Below, in pieces: positions 8,745 through 21,319 of a stretch of 64,000 bases of DNA. Location of the stretch: assembly GCF_024437655.1 (NCBI RefSeq), contig NZ_JANBVF010000004.1, positions 62,001 through 126,000 on the forward strand, written 5' to 3'. The notes beneath the pieces were generated by a model. It did no database searches, was not told the origin of the DNA, and worked only from the letters and a program-made list of their open reading frames with translations. A program made the position numbers and the translations under genes. How positions within the stretch are numbered: position 1 is the first letter of the stretch; each line of letters begins with the position of its first letter. This stretch comes from Chitinolyticbacter albus. Its GTDB lineage: Bacteria > Pseudomonadota > Gammaproteobacteria > Burkholderiales > Chitinibacteraceae.

Positions 8745-9671
8745 TCAACTCGCCAATCCTTGCAGCACCTCGCGGCTGGGCACGAAGAAGGCCGCGCCGC
8801 TGACCGCGCGCGTGTAGTTCAGCAAGTGGTCGACCCGGCCATCGTGCGTTGGGGCGATCATGCGCGCCAACATCTTCTCGAAATGGACGGGCGTGGCGCA
8901 GTAGGAGGCGAACATCAGGCCCATCTCGCCGCCCGGGGTGCCATAGGGCAGCGAATGGCGCAGGATCTCCAGCTCCTTTCCATGCTCCTCGATCACCACG
9001 CGACTGATGTGGGCCGTGCGCGGCTTGTCGTCATCGGACATTTCCTCGTTAGCCTCCTTGCTGCGCCCGACCACGGCTTCCTGCTGTTTCACCGGCAGCT
9101 TGTGCCAGTCCTTCATCCGGTGCACGTAACGCTGCACATGCAGATAGCTACCACCGGCCCACGCCACATCGTCCGCCCCCACCAGGGCCACGGCAGCACG
9201 CGCTTCACCCTCCGGGTTCTCGCTGCCGTCGACAAAACCGGTCAGATCGCGCAGATCGCGATAGCGGAAACACGGCACCGTTTCCACGGCATCGAACCAC
9301 TCGGCAAGGTCGGCCACCAGCCGCTCACCCAGCTCGAACAGCAGGTCGTAGCGTTCACCACGTAGATGCAGGATCAGGTCGGCATCGATGATCGGCGCCG
9401 GGTGGATGGCCCCCGGAATACGCGGAAAAGGACGCAACAGTCGCGGCCGCTCCGCACCGACCAGGTCATGCCAGGCATCGCTCCCGATGCCCACGCAGCC
9501 CAAGGTCAGGCTGGCCGGGTTCTCGGCAGCGGCGGAATCGACCCGGGCGGGAATGCTGGCAAGCAACCGGCGCAAAGCATCGTCACCACGCCGGCCGAGG
9601 CGACGACGCAGCATCACGAACAAGGCGTGGCACGATGCAAGCGGCAGGATGGCGCTTTGCGGCGTCGTCAT
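8745..9671 (-). CDS. yfeX: DyP-type haem peroxidase, YfeX-like
   Basis: The protein is 308 aa from the ATG at 9669-9671, which has AGGAG eight bases upstream and overlaps the stop of the preceding esterase gene by four bases. GFVDGSENP at about 145-153 is the DyP family GxxDG motif; its aspartate helps hydrogen peroxide cleavage. GGSYLHVQRYVHRMKDWHKL carries the region of the proximal haem histidine, and ILRHSLPYGTPGGEMGLMFASYC matches the distal-side R and the terminal ferredoxin-like fold of YfeX. Such enzymes oxidise dyes or porphyrinogens with H2O2 in the cytoplasm; no Tat signal or encapsulin-targeting tail is evident. It is translationally coupled to the upstream YqiA-like esterase, though a functional link is not obvious. 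Confidence 0.88.
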   Translation of the reverse strand: MTTPQSAILPLASCHALFVMLRRRLGRRGDDALRRLLASIPARVDSAAAENPASLTLGCVGIGSDAWHDLVGAERPRLLRPFPRIPGAIHPAPIIDADLILHLRGERYDLLFELGERLVADLAEWFDAVETVPCFRYRDLRDLTGFVDGSENPEGEARAAVALVGADDVAWAGGSYLHVQRYVHRMKDWHKLPVKQQEAVVGRSKEANEEMSDDDKPRTAHISRVVIEEHGKELEILRHSLPYGTPGGEMGLMFASYCATPVHFEKMLARMIAPTHDGRVDHLLNYTRAVSGAAFFVPSREVLQGLAS

Positions 9672-10246
9672 GCAGTGGACTCCTGTGCGAAGGCCCAGAT
9701 GGCCGGCAGCCATTGGCCGTAATCCTGAAAAGCGTGGTCACCGCCCGGTATCACATCCTGGCGACACCCCTGGTACTTGGTCACCGCCTCGCGATAATCG
9801 AGCACCTCATCGCCCGTTTGCGTCAGCAGCCAGTAGCGCGACGGATCGCTGACCGGCCGATCCAGCGCCCGCAGATCATCGGCGTAGCGCGCGTCGATCT
9901 GGTGGATTTCGCCGGTGTAGTAGTTGTGCTGCGGGCCGACATACTGCTTGAGCAGCACATAGGGGTGGACTGCCGGATTGATCAGCACCGCGCGATCACC
10001 GTGCTCCTCGACGAGCCAGGTGGCGAGGTAGCCGCCGAGCGAGCTGCCGATGTAGCACACCGCCTCGCCCTGCAGGCGCGAGCGCGCGGCAAGCAGTGCC
10101 TCGGTTGCGGCATGCGGTTCCATCGGGATATCGGGGCAGTGGAAGTAGTCGGCCAGACCCTGTTCAACCATCCAGACAGCCGTTTCCTGCGCCTTCTTCG
10201 AGAATGGGCTGGACAGGAAACCATGCAGGTAGACCAGGTGGACCAT
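9668..10246 (-). CDS. yqiA: YqiA-family alpha/beta-hydrolase (UPF0227 esterase)
   Basis: This short 192-aa alpha/beta-hydrolase starts MVHLVYLHGFLSSPFSKKAQ, the family signature with the oxyanion HGF. Ser69 lies in the nucleophile elbow G-S-S-L-G, and H in IPGGDHAFQDY is the likely catalytic histidine. E. coli YqiA hydrolyses short acyl esters and palmitoyl-CoA; the physiological substrate is not known. There is no lid domain or signal peptide. It lies 7 bases after the quinone oxidoreductase gene on the same strand and overlaps the peroxidase gene downstream by 4 bases (ATGA), so the three genes probably form one operon. Confidence 0.88.
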   Translation of the reverse strand: MVHLVYLHGFLSSPFSKKAQETAVWMVEQGLADYFHCPDIPMEPHAATEALLAARSRLQGEAVCYIGSSLGGYLATWLVEEHGDRAVLINPAVHPYVLLKQYVGPQHNYYTGEIHQIDARYADDLRALDRPVSDPSRYWLLTQTGDEVLDYREAVTKYQGCRQDVIPGGDHAFQDYGQWLPAIWAFAQESTA

Positions 10247-10253
10247 GAACGCC

Positions 10254-11234
10254 TCAGGGCTGCAATAGCGTGGAGCCGGTGGTACGGCGCGCTTCCAGGT
10301 CGCGATGCGCCTGGGCGGCGTCAGCCAGCGCGTAGCGTTGACCGATGTTGGCGATGACCTCGCCGCGCGTCACCACCGTGAAATAGTCGGCCGCGGTATC
10401 GACCAGTTCCTCGCGCGTGGCGGTGTAGTGGCCCAGCGTCGGCCGGGTCAGGAACAACGAGCCCTTGCTGGCGAGCACACCCGGCGAAAACGGCGGCACG
10501 GCGCCCGAAGCGTTGCCGAAGCTGACCATCATGCCACGCGGCATCAGGCTGTCGAGCGAGCCAGCGAAGGTATCTGCCCCCACGCCGTCGTACACCACCG
10601 GCACGCCTCGGCCTTCGGTGATCGCGCGCACCTGTTCCACCCAGCCCGGCTGGCTGTAATCGAGCACGTGATCGCACCACGGCGCTGCCAGCTGCGCCTT
10701 GGCCTGTGACCCGACGGTGCCGATCACCGTGGCGCCGAGTGCGCGCGCCCACTGGCATGCGATCTGGCCGACCCCGCCGGCAGCGGCATGGATCAGCACC
10801 GTCATGCCAGGCTCGACCTTGAAGGTGCGCTTGAGCAGGTATTGCGCGGTCATGCCGCGCAGCAGCGTCGCGGCGGCCACCTCGTCCGGGATTTCAGCGG
10901 GAACGGCCACCAGCCGCGCGGCCGGTACGATGCGGTGGCTGGCGTAGGCGCCGGGCGCACCGCCCGCGTAAGCGACCCGGTCGCCGGGCTGGAACTCGGC
11001 CACGCCCTGGCCCACCGCCATCACCTCGCCAGCAGCTTCCTGCCCCAGGCCCGCGGGCAGCGCCAGCGGATAGAGGCCGCTGCGATGGTAGGTGTCGATG
11101 AAGTTCACGCCGATGGCGGTGTGGCGCAACAGCACCTCGCCAGCGCCGGGTTCGGGCAGGGTGCTATCGACGAGTTCCAGCACGTCGGGCGTGCCGTGCC
11201 TAGTGATGCGTATCTGGCGAGCGGTCTGGGGCAT
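10254..11234 (-). CDS. qorA: NADPH:quinone oxidoreductase, zeta-crystallin type
   Basis: This 326-aa zinc-free medium-chain dehydrogenase/reductase shows the N-terminal GroES-like fold (IGVNFIDTYHRSGLYPLALP, the QOR signature), then GQEAAGEV and GDRVAYAG, and the Rossmann NADPH-binding motif AAAGGVGQIACQWA. E. coli QorA reduces quinones by one electron with NADPH. The zinc-ligand cysteines of alcohol dehydrogenases are absent, as expected. It is the first gene of a probable operon with the esterase and DyP peroxidase downstream, a grouping compatible with redox or xenobiotic stress (inference). The start ATG has a weak ribosome-binding site. Confidence 0.9.
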   Translation of the reverse strand: MPQTARQIRITRHGTPDVLELVDSTLPEPGAGEVLLRHTAIGVNFIDTYHRSGLYPLALPAGLGQEAAGEVMAVGQGVAEFQPGDRVAYAGGAPGAYASHRIVPAARLVAVPAEIPDEVAAATLLRGMTAQYLLKRTFKVEPGMTVLIHAAAGGVGQIACQWARALGATVIGTVGSQAKAQLAAPWCDHVLDYSQPGWVEQVRAITEGRGVPVVYDGVGADTFAGSLDSLMPRGMMVSFGNASGAVPPFSPGVLASKGSLFLTRPTLGHYTATREELVDTAADYFTVVTRGEVIANIGQRYALADAAQAHRDLEARRTTGSTLLQP

Positions 11235-11420
11235 CGGTGATCAGGAAGGATTGGGCTTGCCGCCATTGTACTGGCAGGTCGGGTGGACCCATGTGGCAGT
11301 CTTGGTAACCCAGCTTAGACCGCGCAGCGAGGCCGCACCAAGAAGATGCACCGCGCACACGGCAACGCACAAGCCCGATCAACCGTGTCGAGAACGCATT
11401 CACGAGAAGTAACTTCCCGC

Positions 11421-12185
11421 TCAGGCGAGGATATGCAGGCCCCCATCGACGTGGAACACCGAGCCGGTAAGCATGGCCGCGCCCGGTTCGCACAGGAAGG
11501 CGGTGGCAGCGCCGACATCGTCGATATCGATCAGTGCCTGCAGCGGCGAGCGCTCGACGGCGTCCTCCAACATCGATGCAAACTCGGGAATGCCACTGGC
11601 GGCGCGCGTCTGCACGGGGCCGGGCGAGACCGCGTGCACGCGGATCTTGCTCTTGCCCAGCTCGTAGGCCAGATAGCGCGTGGTCGCTTCCAGCGCGGCC
11701 TTCACCGGCCCCATCACGCCATAGTTGGGTACCACCTTCTCGGCGCCGTAGTAGCTCATGGTGATCAGCGTGCCGCCTTCCGTCATCAGCGGCTCGGCCA
11801 GGTGCGCCAGGCGCACGAAGGAATGGCACGAGATATCCATCGCCTGCAGGAAGCCGTCGCGGCTGGTGTCGACCACCCGGCCGTGCAGGTCGTCCTTGGG
11901 CGCGAAGGCGATCGAGTGCACGGCGATGTCCAGTCGGCCGAAGCGCTGGCGGATCTCGTCGAACACCGCTTCGAGCGAGCCTTCGGCGGTCACGTCGCAC
12001 TTGGTGACAATGGCGGGCGCCAGCTCGGGCAGCAGCGGCGCAATAAAGTCGCGGGTGCGGTCGGTGGCGTAGGTGATCACCAGCTCGGCGCCGCGGGCCT
12101 TGAGGGCGCGGGCAATGCCGTAGGCGATCGACTGTTCGTTGGCGATGCCAGTGACAAGGGCGATCTTGCCTGCAAGCGTGCTCAT
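11421..12185 (-). CDS. fabI: Enoyl-[acyl-carrier-protein] reductase FabI-like
   Basis: This short-chain dehydrogenase of the FabI type has the variant nucleotide-binding loop GIANEQSIAYGIA and the active site Y155-x6-K162 in SYYGAEKVVPNYGVMGPVKAAL, typical of enoyl-ACP reductases, which reduce trans-2-enoyl-ACP with NADH. Two ATGs are possible. The first (12189-12191) overlaps the upstream stop but sits only two bases after AAGGAG; the second (12183-12185) has the same AAGGAG at 8 bases and is chosen, giving 254 aa. It is coupled to the DUF3141 gene. Such linked copies may be paralogues serving a side pathway rather than bulk fatty-acid synthesis, so it may not be the housekeeping fabI. Confidence 0.87.
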   Translation of the reverse strand: MSTLAGKIALVTGIANEQSIAYGIARALKARGAELVITYATDRTRDFIAPLLPELAPAIVTKCDVTAEGSLEAVFDEIRQRFGRLDIAVHSIAFAPKDDLHGRVVDTSRDGFLQAMDISCHSFVRLAHLAEPLMTEGGTLITMSYYGAEKVVPNYGVMGPVKAALEATTRYLAYELGKSKIRVHAVSPGPVQTRAASGIPEFASMLEDAVERSPLQALIDIDDVGAATAFLCEPGAAMLTGSVFHVDGGLHILA

Positions 12186-12187
12186 GG

Positions 12188-14701
12188 TCATGACTCCTTG
12201 GTGGCGCGCGGACGGCGCGTTGCGGGCTTGGCGGTTTCCGGACCAGCCTTGGGCTGGGCTGCGGTTTCGCTTGCGGAGCGCTGGCGCGCCGGCTGCACGG
12301 GCGCCTCGCCGTTCGAGGCGGGGGCGTGTGGCTTGGCTGTTGCAGGCTTGGCTGTACGCTTGGGCGCTGCGGGCCTGGCCGGCGCGGCGATACTGGCCGA
12401 ACCGGCGGCCACCACGGGTTGCACCTTCGCTGCGCTGACTGCGGGCGGTGCTTCAGTCTCCCGCTGCAGCGCGTACACCGTGTCGGGCACCACGGCACCG
12501 AGCACGTCGGCTTCGAGCTGGGCCAGATTGGCCAGTGCCTCGGTCGCCTCGGGTATCAGTTGCGCCAGGCCGGACAGGCGCTCGAACGCACCGCGCAAGC
12601 CAGCTTCATCGGCAAACAGCGCCGGGAGCGCCTTGCGCGCCTCGGCCGGGAAGCGCCATACCAGCAACGACTGCTGGCGGATGCGCGCGTTGAGATCATC
12701 CCGCGCCAGCTCAGCCAGCACCGGATCTGCCCGTAGCCACTCGAATGCGATCGCACGGCGATCGAGCCTGATCGACGGCAGGCCCTTGCGGACCAAGAGC
12801 GCGGCGCGGATCAGGCCATCGGCCGCATCGCCCTGGCCCAGCTGCTTGAACAGCGCGGCATCGTCGATACCGAGCGGGGCCTCTTGGGTGTGGCGCAAGT
12901 AGTCGGGGACATCGGCACTGCCCACACCGCCGAGGGCGGCCGGCGCGTAGATGCCGAAGAACAGCGCCTCGGTCGCCGCGTCGCGCACTTCGCGGTAGAC
13001 GTCGAGCGTACTGGCAAGCTGGTCGACGCCATAGCGCTCCCACTGCCGCCATTCAGGCTGGCGTGGTGTGCGCAGCTGGCGCACCTGCTCGGCGGCATGG
13101 CGGTTGATGACCGCCAGCGGATTCAGGCTGGACCAGCCCCAGTGCTGCACGCGCAACGGGTGCAGTTGGCGGCCAAGCTCGGCCGCGCCATTGCGCAGCC
13201 AGGGCGCGAGCCATGGCCGCACCAGCGTGCTGTAGGCGGCAGTGGTCAACTCCGAAATCGCCTCGACCGCGGCGAACGGCGTCTCGTCGTTGCGCTGATA
13301 CTGCTGCAGGCCACGTAGCTCCTCGACGCTGCGCTCGGTCAAGGTGGCGATATGCGTCAGCTTGCCGTCCACCATCTCGTCGGTGATCTGCAGTTGGTAC
13401 AGGCCCGGCGTCAGCGTCTCGATCGCCTCCAGGAGCTCGACGATCTGCGCGTGCTCGCGCAACGCGATCTTGGCCGAGACGAAGATGCCCAAATGGCCGG
13501 TGGTCTGGTGCGCCAGGCCCACCACCACCTGCCCGGCGGCCTTGAGCGCATCGGTGCTCGGGTAGAGATCGAGCACCCAGTTGATCGCCTGTTGCGGCGG
13601 CGTGATGTTGTCGCCGAACGAGGCGAACACCACGATGGGCGCGCGGATCTTGCGCAGGTCGTAGACCTCACCCCGCGCCTGCGCCCGGCCCTCGGTGAGA
13701 TTGTTGCCGACGAACAGGTTTTCGACGATCCAGCGGATCTCTTCCTCGTTCATCAGGTAGTAGCCACCCCACCAGCGCTCGAACTCCAAAAAGCGCGGCG
13801 GCTCGGTATCGACCTGGTCGTAGAGGTGATAGCTCTTCTTGACGAGGGTGTTGGCCGGATCGAGTTTCTCGAAGTTCTGTACCAGGTGGGCGCCGTCGAA
13901 CTTGCCCCCGCCCAGGTCGGAGGCGAAGAGCGCCGTCCAGGCCCCGCCGAGCAAGCCGCCGGCATAGCGCATCGGGTTCTTGCCATCGTTGCCGGCCCAG
14001 TACGATATCGGTGCACCGGCGACCACCAGCGCGCCGACGAGTTCGGGCGCGTGCGCCGCCACCAGCATCGCCGCCCAGCCGCCCTGGCAATTGCCGACGA
14101 GCGCAGGCTTGGGGGAATCGGGATGGCGCCGGATGATTTCACGCAGGAACTCGGCCTCGGCCAGTGTCACGTCTTCCAGCGTCTGCCCCGGCTCAGGCTC
14201 GGGGAAGAACACGCAGAAATACACCGGATGGCCTTCGCGCAACGCCATGCCGACTTCGGAATCGTCCTTGAAGCCGCCTATGCCCGGGCCATGGCCGGCA
14301 CGCGGGTCGAGGATCACATAGGGGCGCTCGTTTTCATGGACCACGACGCCAGCGGGCGGCGTGATACGCACCAGCTCGTAATTCACCGGCCGCGCGAACT
14401 TGCGCCCATCGAGCACTGGCACGTAGTCGAAGTGCAGCAGCGGCGGCTTGCCGGCTTGGTTGTGCTCGATGTAATCGTCGCCGCGCTGGCGCAACGTATC
14501 CCAGAACAGGATTTGCCTCTCCACGCCATCGCTGAAGTAATCCCAGGCGGCAGCGATGGGATTGCTGATCTGCACCTGCGGTGGCGCGCTCTGCCCACCC
14601 CACCATTGCTGTGCCGCATCCAGCATGCGGCGTTGCCATACCAGGCCCAGGCGCCACGGCAATGTGGTGGCGGAGGCAATGCGTTCATGGTCCATCTGCA
14701 T
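12188..14701 (-). CDS. DUF3141 protein, PHA-synthase-like alpha/beta-hydrolase
   Basis: This 837-aa cytoplasmic protein starts at the ATG 14699-14701, behind TGGAG at six bases. Residues about 90-480 form an alpha/beta-hydrolase with C205 in LVGNCQGGWAA, the G-x-C-x-G box of PHA synthases, in which cysteine is the acyl-carrying nucleophile. VVFASFGDNITPPQQAINW and GLAHQTTGHLGIFVS supply the candidate catalytic Asp and His. A helical DUF3141 region follows, and the last ~110 residues are a low-complexity Ala/Pro/Lys tail like phasin or nucleoid-binding tails. The stop overlaps the start region of fabI. From memory, DUF3141 genes in other proteobacteria sit with pta, ackA and fabI; here only fabI is adjacent. 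A role in polyhydroxyalkanoate or acyl-thioester metabolism is inference. Confidence 0.8.
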   Translation of the reverse strand: MQMDHERIASATTLPWRLGLVWQRRMLDAAQQWWGGQSAPPQVQISNPIAAAWDYFSDGVERQILFWDTLRQRGDDYIEHNQAGKPPLLHFDYVPVLDGRKFARPVNYELVRITPPAGVVVHENERPYVILDPRAGHGPGIGGFKDDSEVGMALREGHPVYFCVFFPEPEPGQTLEDVTLAEAEFLREIIRRHPDSPKPALVGNCQGGWAAMLVAAHAPELVGALVVAGAPISYWAGNDGKNPMRYAGGLLGGAWTALFASDLGGGKFDGAHLVQNFEKLDPANTLVKKSYHLYDQVDTEPPRFLEFERWWGGYYLMNEEEIRWIVENLFVGNNLTEGRAQARGEVYDLRKIRAPIVVFASFGDNITPPQQAINWVLDLYPSTDALKAAGQVVVGLAHQTTGHLGIFVSAKIALREHAQIVELLEAIETLTPGLYQLQITDEMVDGKLTHIATLTERSVEELRGLQQYQRNDETPFAAVEAISELTTAAYSTLVRPWLAPWLRNGAAELGRQLHPLRVQHWGWSSLNPLAVINRHAAEQVRQLRTPRQPEWRQWERYGVDQLASTLDVYREVRDAATEALFFGIYAPAALGGVGSADVPDYLRHTQEAPLGIDDAALFKQLGQGDAADGLIRAALLVRKGLPSIRLDRRAIAFEWLRADPVLAELARDDLNARIRQQSLLVWRFPAEARKALPALFADEAGLRGAFERLSGLAQLIPEATEALANLAQLEADVLGAVVPDTVYALQRETEAPPAVSAAKVQPVVAAGSASIAAPARPAAPKRTAKPATAKPHAPASNGEAPVQPARQRSASETAAQPKAGPETAKPATRRPRATKES

Positions 14702-14910
14702 GGGAAACTCCAATCGAAAGCGGGCCGCCGGGCAAAGCAGCACATCGAAGTTATGGCAGCTGCGTACGCCCGGCACAAGTAAATATTGTTGCAGTGCAAT
14801 GTGACCCTCTGATGCCGGATGGGGTCGCTCCACCAAGGTAGCGTGTGCGGGGCGGAATGGCGTGATGGCTGTGTTAAAATTGCCCGTTTTCGCTTACGAA
14901 TCAATCGACC

Positions 14911-18648
<3,738 letters not shown>

Positions 18649-18666
18649 GTTCGCAGGCGGTCAAAT

Positions 18667-18697
18667 GGGGCATCCGGGCGTGCCCCGTTTTCTTTTT
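18667..18697 (+). terminator. Rho-independent terminator after metH
   Basis: GGGGCA-TCCGGGCG-TGCCCC followed by GTTTTCTTTTT, starting 18 bases after the metH stop. Confidence 0.85.
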
Positions 18698-18833
18698 ACC
18701 GCAGCCAAGCATCGAATCAACCAAAGCTGACTTAATAAGTCATAACAATGTCGAATATTTGTCAGACGACGATACGATTAGGCAGAATGCCGGCGCTTGC
18801 CATCAGCATGCATTCAAACGAATCGGAGTCGCC

Positions 18834-19351
18834 ATGAAACGCCTGACCATATTTGCCGTCCTTGCCACGGCTGCCTTTTCCCCGACCGCCTTTGCAGCAG
18901 CCAAGCTCGATGAAGCCAAGCTGGTGCGCCTGCTCGAATGCCGTCCCGAGAGCGCCGACATGAAAGCCCCCGCACTCGATGGCTTGCCCACGCTGGGCGA
19001 CAAGCATCCGCTGGTCCGCAGCAAGGCCGCTCCTTCCGGCGCCCAGAAATTGCCCAAGCCGATCACCGCCAATGGCATCAGCGGCGATGTGGTCTTCGCG
19101 ACGGGTTACACGTCTTCATCGTGGTACCGAGCCCCAAACCGGCCGACGACATCATGAAGACGGCCAAGCGCCTCGGCATCTCCACCGCTGATTTCAACCC
19201 TGAATTCCCGATCTACGCCTTTACCAAGCCACAACCCAGCAAGGTGGTGGACGTGAACGGCCGCAAGCTCGACGAGATGCGGCTGGCGGTTTACCAGGGG
19301 ATGTCAGGCCCCGAGACAGATCGCTACTTCCTCGCCGGTTGCGAATTTTGA
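18834..19351 (+). pseudogene. Frameshifted gene for a small secreted protein of unknown function
   Basis: The ATG at 18834 follows CGGAG and starts a good signal peptide, MKRLTIFAVLATAAFSPTAFA, in one frame. That frame runs through GDVVFATG and then becomes meaningless, while another frame carries on sensibly from about 19109 (HVFIVVPSPKPADDIMKTAK) to a stop at 19349-19351. Joining the two needs one extra base near the GGG at 19103-19105, which would read ATGLHVFIVVP and give a 172-aa periplasmic protein. Either a true single-base deletion or a homopolymer sequencing error explains this; there is no slippery heptamer to suggest programmed frameshifting. I do not recognise the family. It lies just upstream of another small secreted-protein gene. 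Confidence 0.7.
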
Positions 19352-19407
19352 GGCACCTGGCAACGCCTGCAATCTGCATTCACTTTGAGACAAACAAGGC
19401 TTTGTAC

Positions 19408-19842
19408 ATGATCCGGACCACCTTTCTGGCCATGCTGATGGCCATTACGCCGATGGCATGGGCCACCGTTTACAAGTGCGATGCCGGTAGCGGCAAGGTG
19501 GAATATCAGGCAACGCCTTGCGCCAAGGCACCGGGCACCAAGGAAACGACACTGAAATCGTCTCCCGCCGCCGCAGCGCCCGCCACGGACCAGCGCACCA
19601 AAGGCAGGCAATGCACGGGCAAGGAAATGTCGATGGACTTTGCCAATATCCCGCTTGCCGTGGCGTTCAACATCATTGCCGATTTCTCCGGCAACCGGCT
19701 GACGCTTTCCCCCGCGGTCACCGGCTCCGCCGCCGTGCGCTACACGTGCACCGCGTGGGATGCCATCGCCAGCGATCTGGGTGCCAGGCACGGCCTGGTG
19801 ACGCGTGTTGAAAACGGCGTGATCGACGTACGACCCCGCTAA
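19408..19842 (+). CDS. Secreted DUF4124 protein with C-terminal STN-like domain
   Basis: From the ATG at 19408 the product is 144 aa with a signal peptide (MIRTTFLAMLMAITPMAWA), which directs this start over an earlier in-frame one at 19339. The mature N-terminus, TVYKCDAGSGKVEYQATPC, is the DUF4124 signature of betaproteobacterial envelope proteins. After an Ala/Thr-rich spacer, the last ~65 residues (MDFANIPLAVAFNIIADFSG, then ALTL-type strands and WDAIASDLGARHGL) resemble the short secretin/TonB N-terminal domain found in PilQ and FecA. STN domains take part in periplasmic protein contacts, so an accessory role in an envelope machine is possible but unproven. Two cysteines in each half could form disulfides. 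A convergent kinase gene follows. Confidence 0.72.
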   Translation: MIRTTFLAMLMAITPMAWATVYKCDAGSGKVEYQATPCAKAPGTKETTLKSSPAAAAPATDQRTKGRQCTGKEMSMDFANIPLAVAFNIIADFSGNRLTLSPAVTGSAAVRYTCTAWDAIASDLGARHGLVTRVENGVIDVRPR

Positions 19843-19942
19843 AGTCGACGACACAGCCATCTCGTGGCGTCGTAGCCCGCACGGGCTGCCCAAACGCGCG
19901 CCATTGGCAGCTCAACTGCCGTCGCGGCAGTGGTGACTTGGG

Positions 19943-21319
19943 TCATGCGTCCGGCGTAAGGCCGCTACGCGGTAGCCGTATCGTCACCCTGAGGCCAGGC
20001 TCGGCCGGCGTCAGCACCAGCTCACCGCCGTGTGCCTCGGCGATCGCCTTCACCAGCGTCAGGCCGAGGCCGCTGCCGGGGGTGTGGCGGCTCGATTCCA
20101 ACCGCACGAAGGGCTCCGTCACACGCAGCATCTCGTCCTCTGTGAGCCCCGCACCGTAGTCACGCACCGACAGCGCGATATGCCGCGACTCGATGGCTAC
20201 GCCGACCTCGATGCGCCCGGCGCCATAGCGCAGCGCATTCTCGATCAGGTTGGCCAGTGCCTGGCCCAGCAGCTCGCGATCCACCTCGGTCGTGCACGGC
20301 ACGGTGGTCAGCCGCAGCACTCGCCCGGCATCCTCCGCCAGTGGCTGGTAGAGCGATACCACGTCATCCACCAGCTCATCGAGCGGCCAGGCCTGCCGTT
20401 GCAGCTGCTGCGCCCCCGATTCCAGCCGGCCCAGCCGCAGCAATGCGGAGAACACGGCGAGGATGCGGTCGACGTTGCCGGTCAGCGCATCGACCTGGTC
20501 CGCCAGCGGTCCCCCCTTGAGACCGTGCCCCAGGTCGGACAGCCCATTGCGCAGATCGGAGAGCGGGTGCCGCAGATCGTGGGCGATGGCGAACGACGAT
20601 TGCCGTGCATAGCCCAGCAGCTTGTCCTGCTGCTCCAGCATGGCGTTGAGCTCGTCGATCAACGCATCGATCTCGTCGCCGCTCTTGCCGCCGGGGATGC
20701 GGGTGTGGCCGGCCTCGCCGCGAATCGCCCTGGCCGTCTGCGTGATCGTGCCCAACCGCCGGCGCAGCAATGTGGTGAAGATCCAGCCGCAGACCAGCGA
20801 GGCGGTCAGCACGATTGCGGAGAGCGCCAGGTAGTTGCGCAGCAGGTGGATGCCCACCTGCTCGTAGATCGCGCGTCGGCCGACCAGCAAGCGATAATTG
20901 CCGTACAACAGGAAGACCTCGGCGGCCACGGTGCTTCCGTCGCCCGGGTCGGCGAAAGAGATCGAGCGGGCGCTGGTGGTGGGCACGCCGTCGGGCCAGT
21001 GCGCCAGGTTGCCGGCGAGTGACGTGCCGTCGGGCGCGACCAGCAGGTAGAGCGCATCGCTGCGGCTGGCGCGACGGGCGATCTCCTCGCGCAAGGCGCC
21101 CAGACCCTGCTGGCGATATACCAGCTCCAGGTTGTTTTCCTCTTCGCTCAGCGCAGCGTGGAATTCGCCCAGCAAGGCGCGATGGGATTCGTGATAGGTG
21201 AGCAGTACGAAGCCGCCGGTGGCGACCAGCATGAACATCGGCAGGATGAGCACGAAGCGGTTGAACGGGCTGCTGGCAAAGCGGCGCCAGCGCCGCCACA
21301 GCTCGGCCGCCCCGCTCAC
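19943..21319 (-). CDS. Two-component sensor histidine kinase
   Basis: This 458-aa inner-membrane kinase has TM1 at about residues 21-43, a periplasmic sensor loop of about 125 residues, TM2 at about 168-188 and a HAMP region. The HisKA H-box FAIAHDLRHPLSDLRN holds the phosphorylated His, and the ATPase domain has N-box LANLIENALRYGAG and G-boxes VRDYGAGL and GSGLGLTLVKAIAEAHGG. The GTG start (21317-21319) overlaps the response-regulator stop as GTGA, so the two are translationally coupled. The signal is unknown. The neighbouring small acid-shock-like gene upstream of the pair is a candidate target (inference). Confidence 0.93.
   Translation of the reverse strand: MSGAAELWRRWRRFASSPFNRFVLILPMFMLVATGGFVLLTYHESHRALLGEFHAALSEEENNLELVYRQQGLGALREEIARRASRSDALYLLVAPDGTSLAGNLAHWPDGVPTTSARSISFADPGDGSTVAAEVFLLYGNYRLLVGRRAIYEQVGIHLLRNYLALSAIVLTASLVCGWIFTTLLRRRLGTITQTARAIRGEAGHTRIPGGKSGDEIDALIDELNAMLEQQDKLLGYARQSSFAIAHDLRHPLSDLRNGLSDLGHGLKGGPLADQVDALTGNVDRILAVFSALLRLGRLESGAQQLQRQAWPLDELVDDVVSLYQPLAEDAGRVLRLTTVPCTTEVDRELLGQALANLIENALRYGAGRIEVGVAIESRHIALSVRDYGAGLTEDEMLRVTEPFVRLESSRHTPGSGLGLTLVKAIAEAHGGELVLTPAEPGLRVTIRLPRSGLTPDA

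Noticed and set aside
13352-14782. Long open frame on the plus strand opposite the DUF3141 gene
   Set aside because: It is the antisense of a well-supported gene, rich in Arg, His and Gln as expected for a GC-rich shadow frame, with no family motif.
14702-14910. Possible cobalamin or SAM/SAH riboswitch upstream of metH
   Set aside because: The conserved riboswitch cores were not found on reading this leader; only a TAAAAT box is visible.
19083-19125. Programmed -1 frameshifting in the small secreted-protein gene
   Set aside because: There is no slippery heptamer or strong downstream pseudoknot; a simple one-base loss in GGG explains the data.
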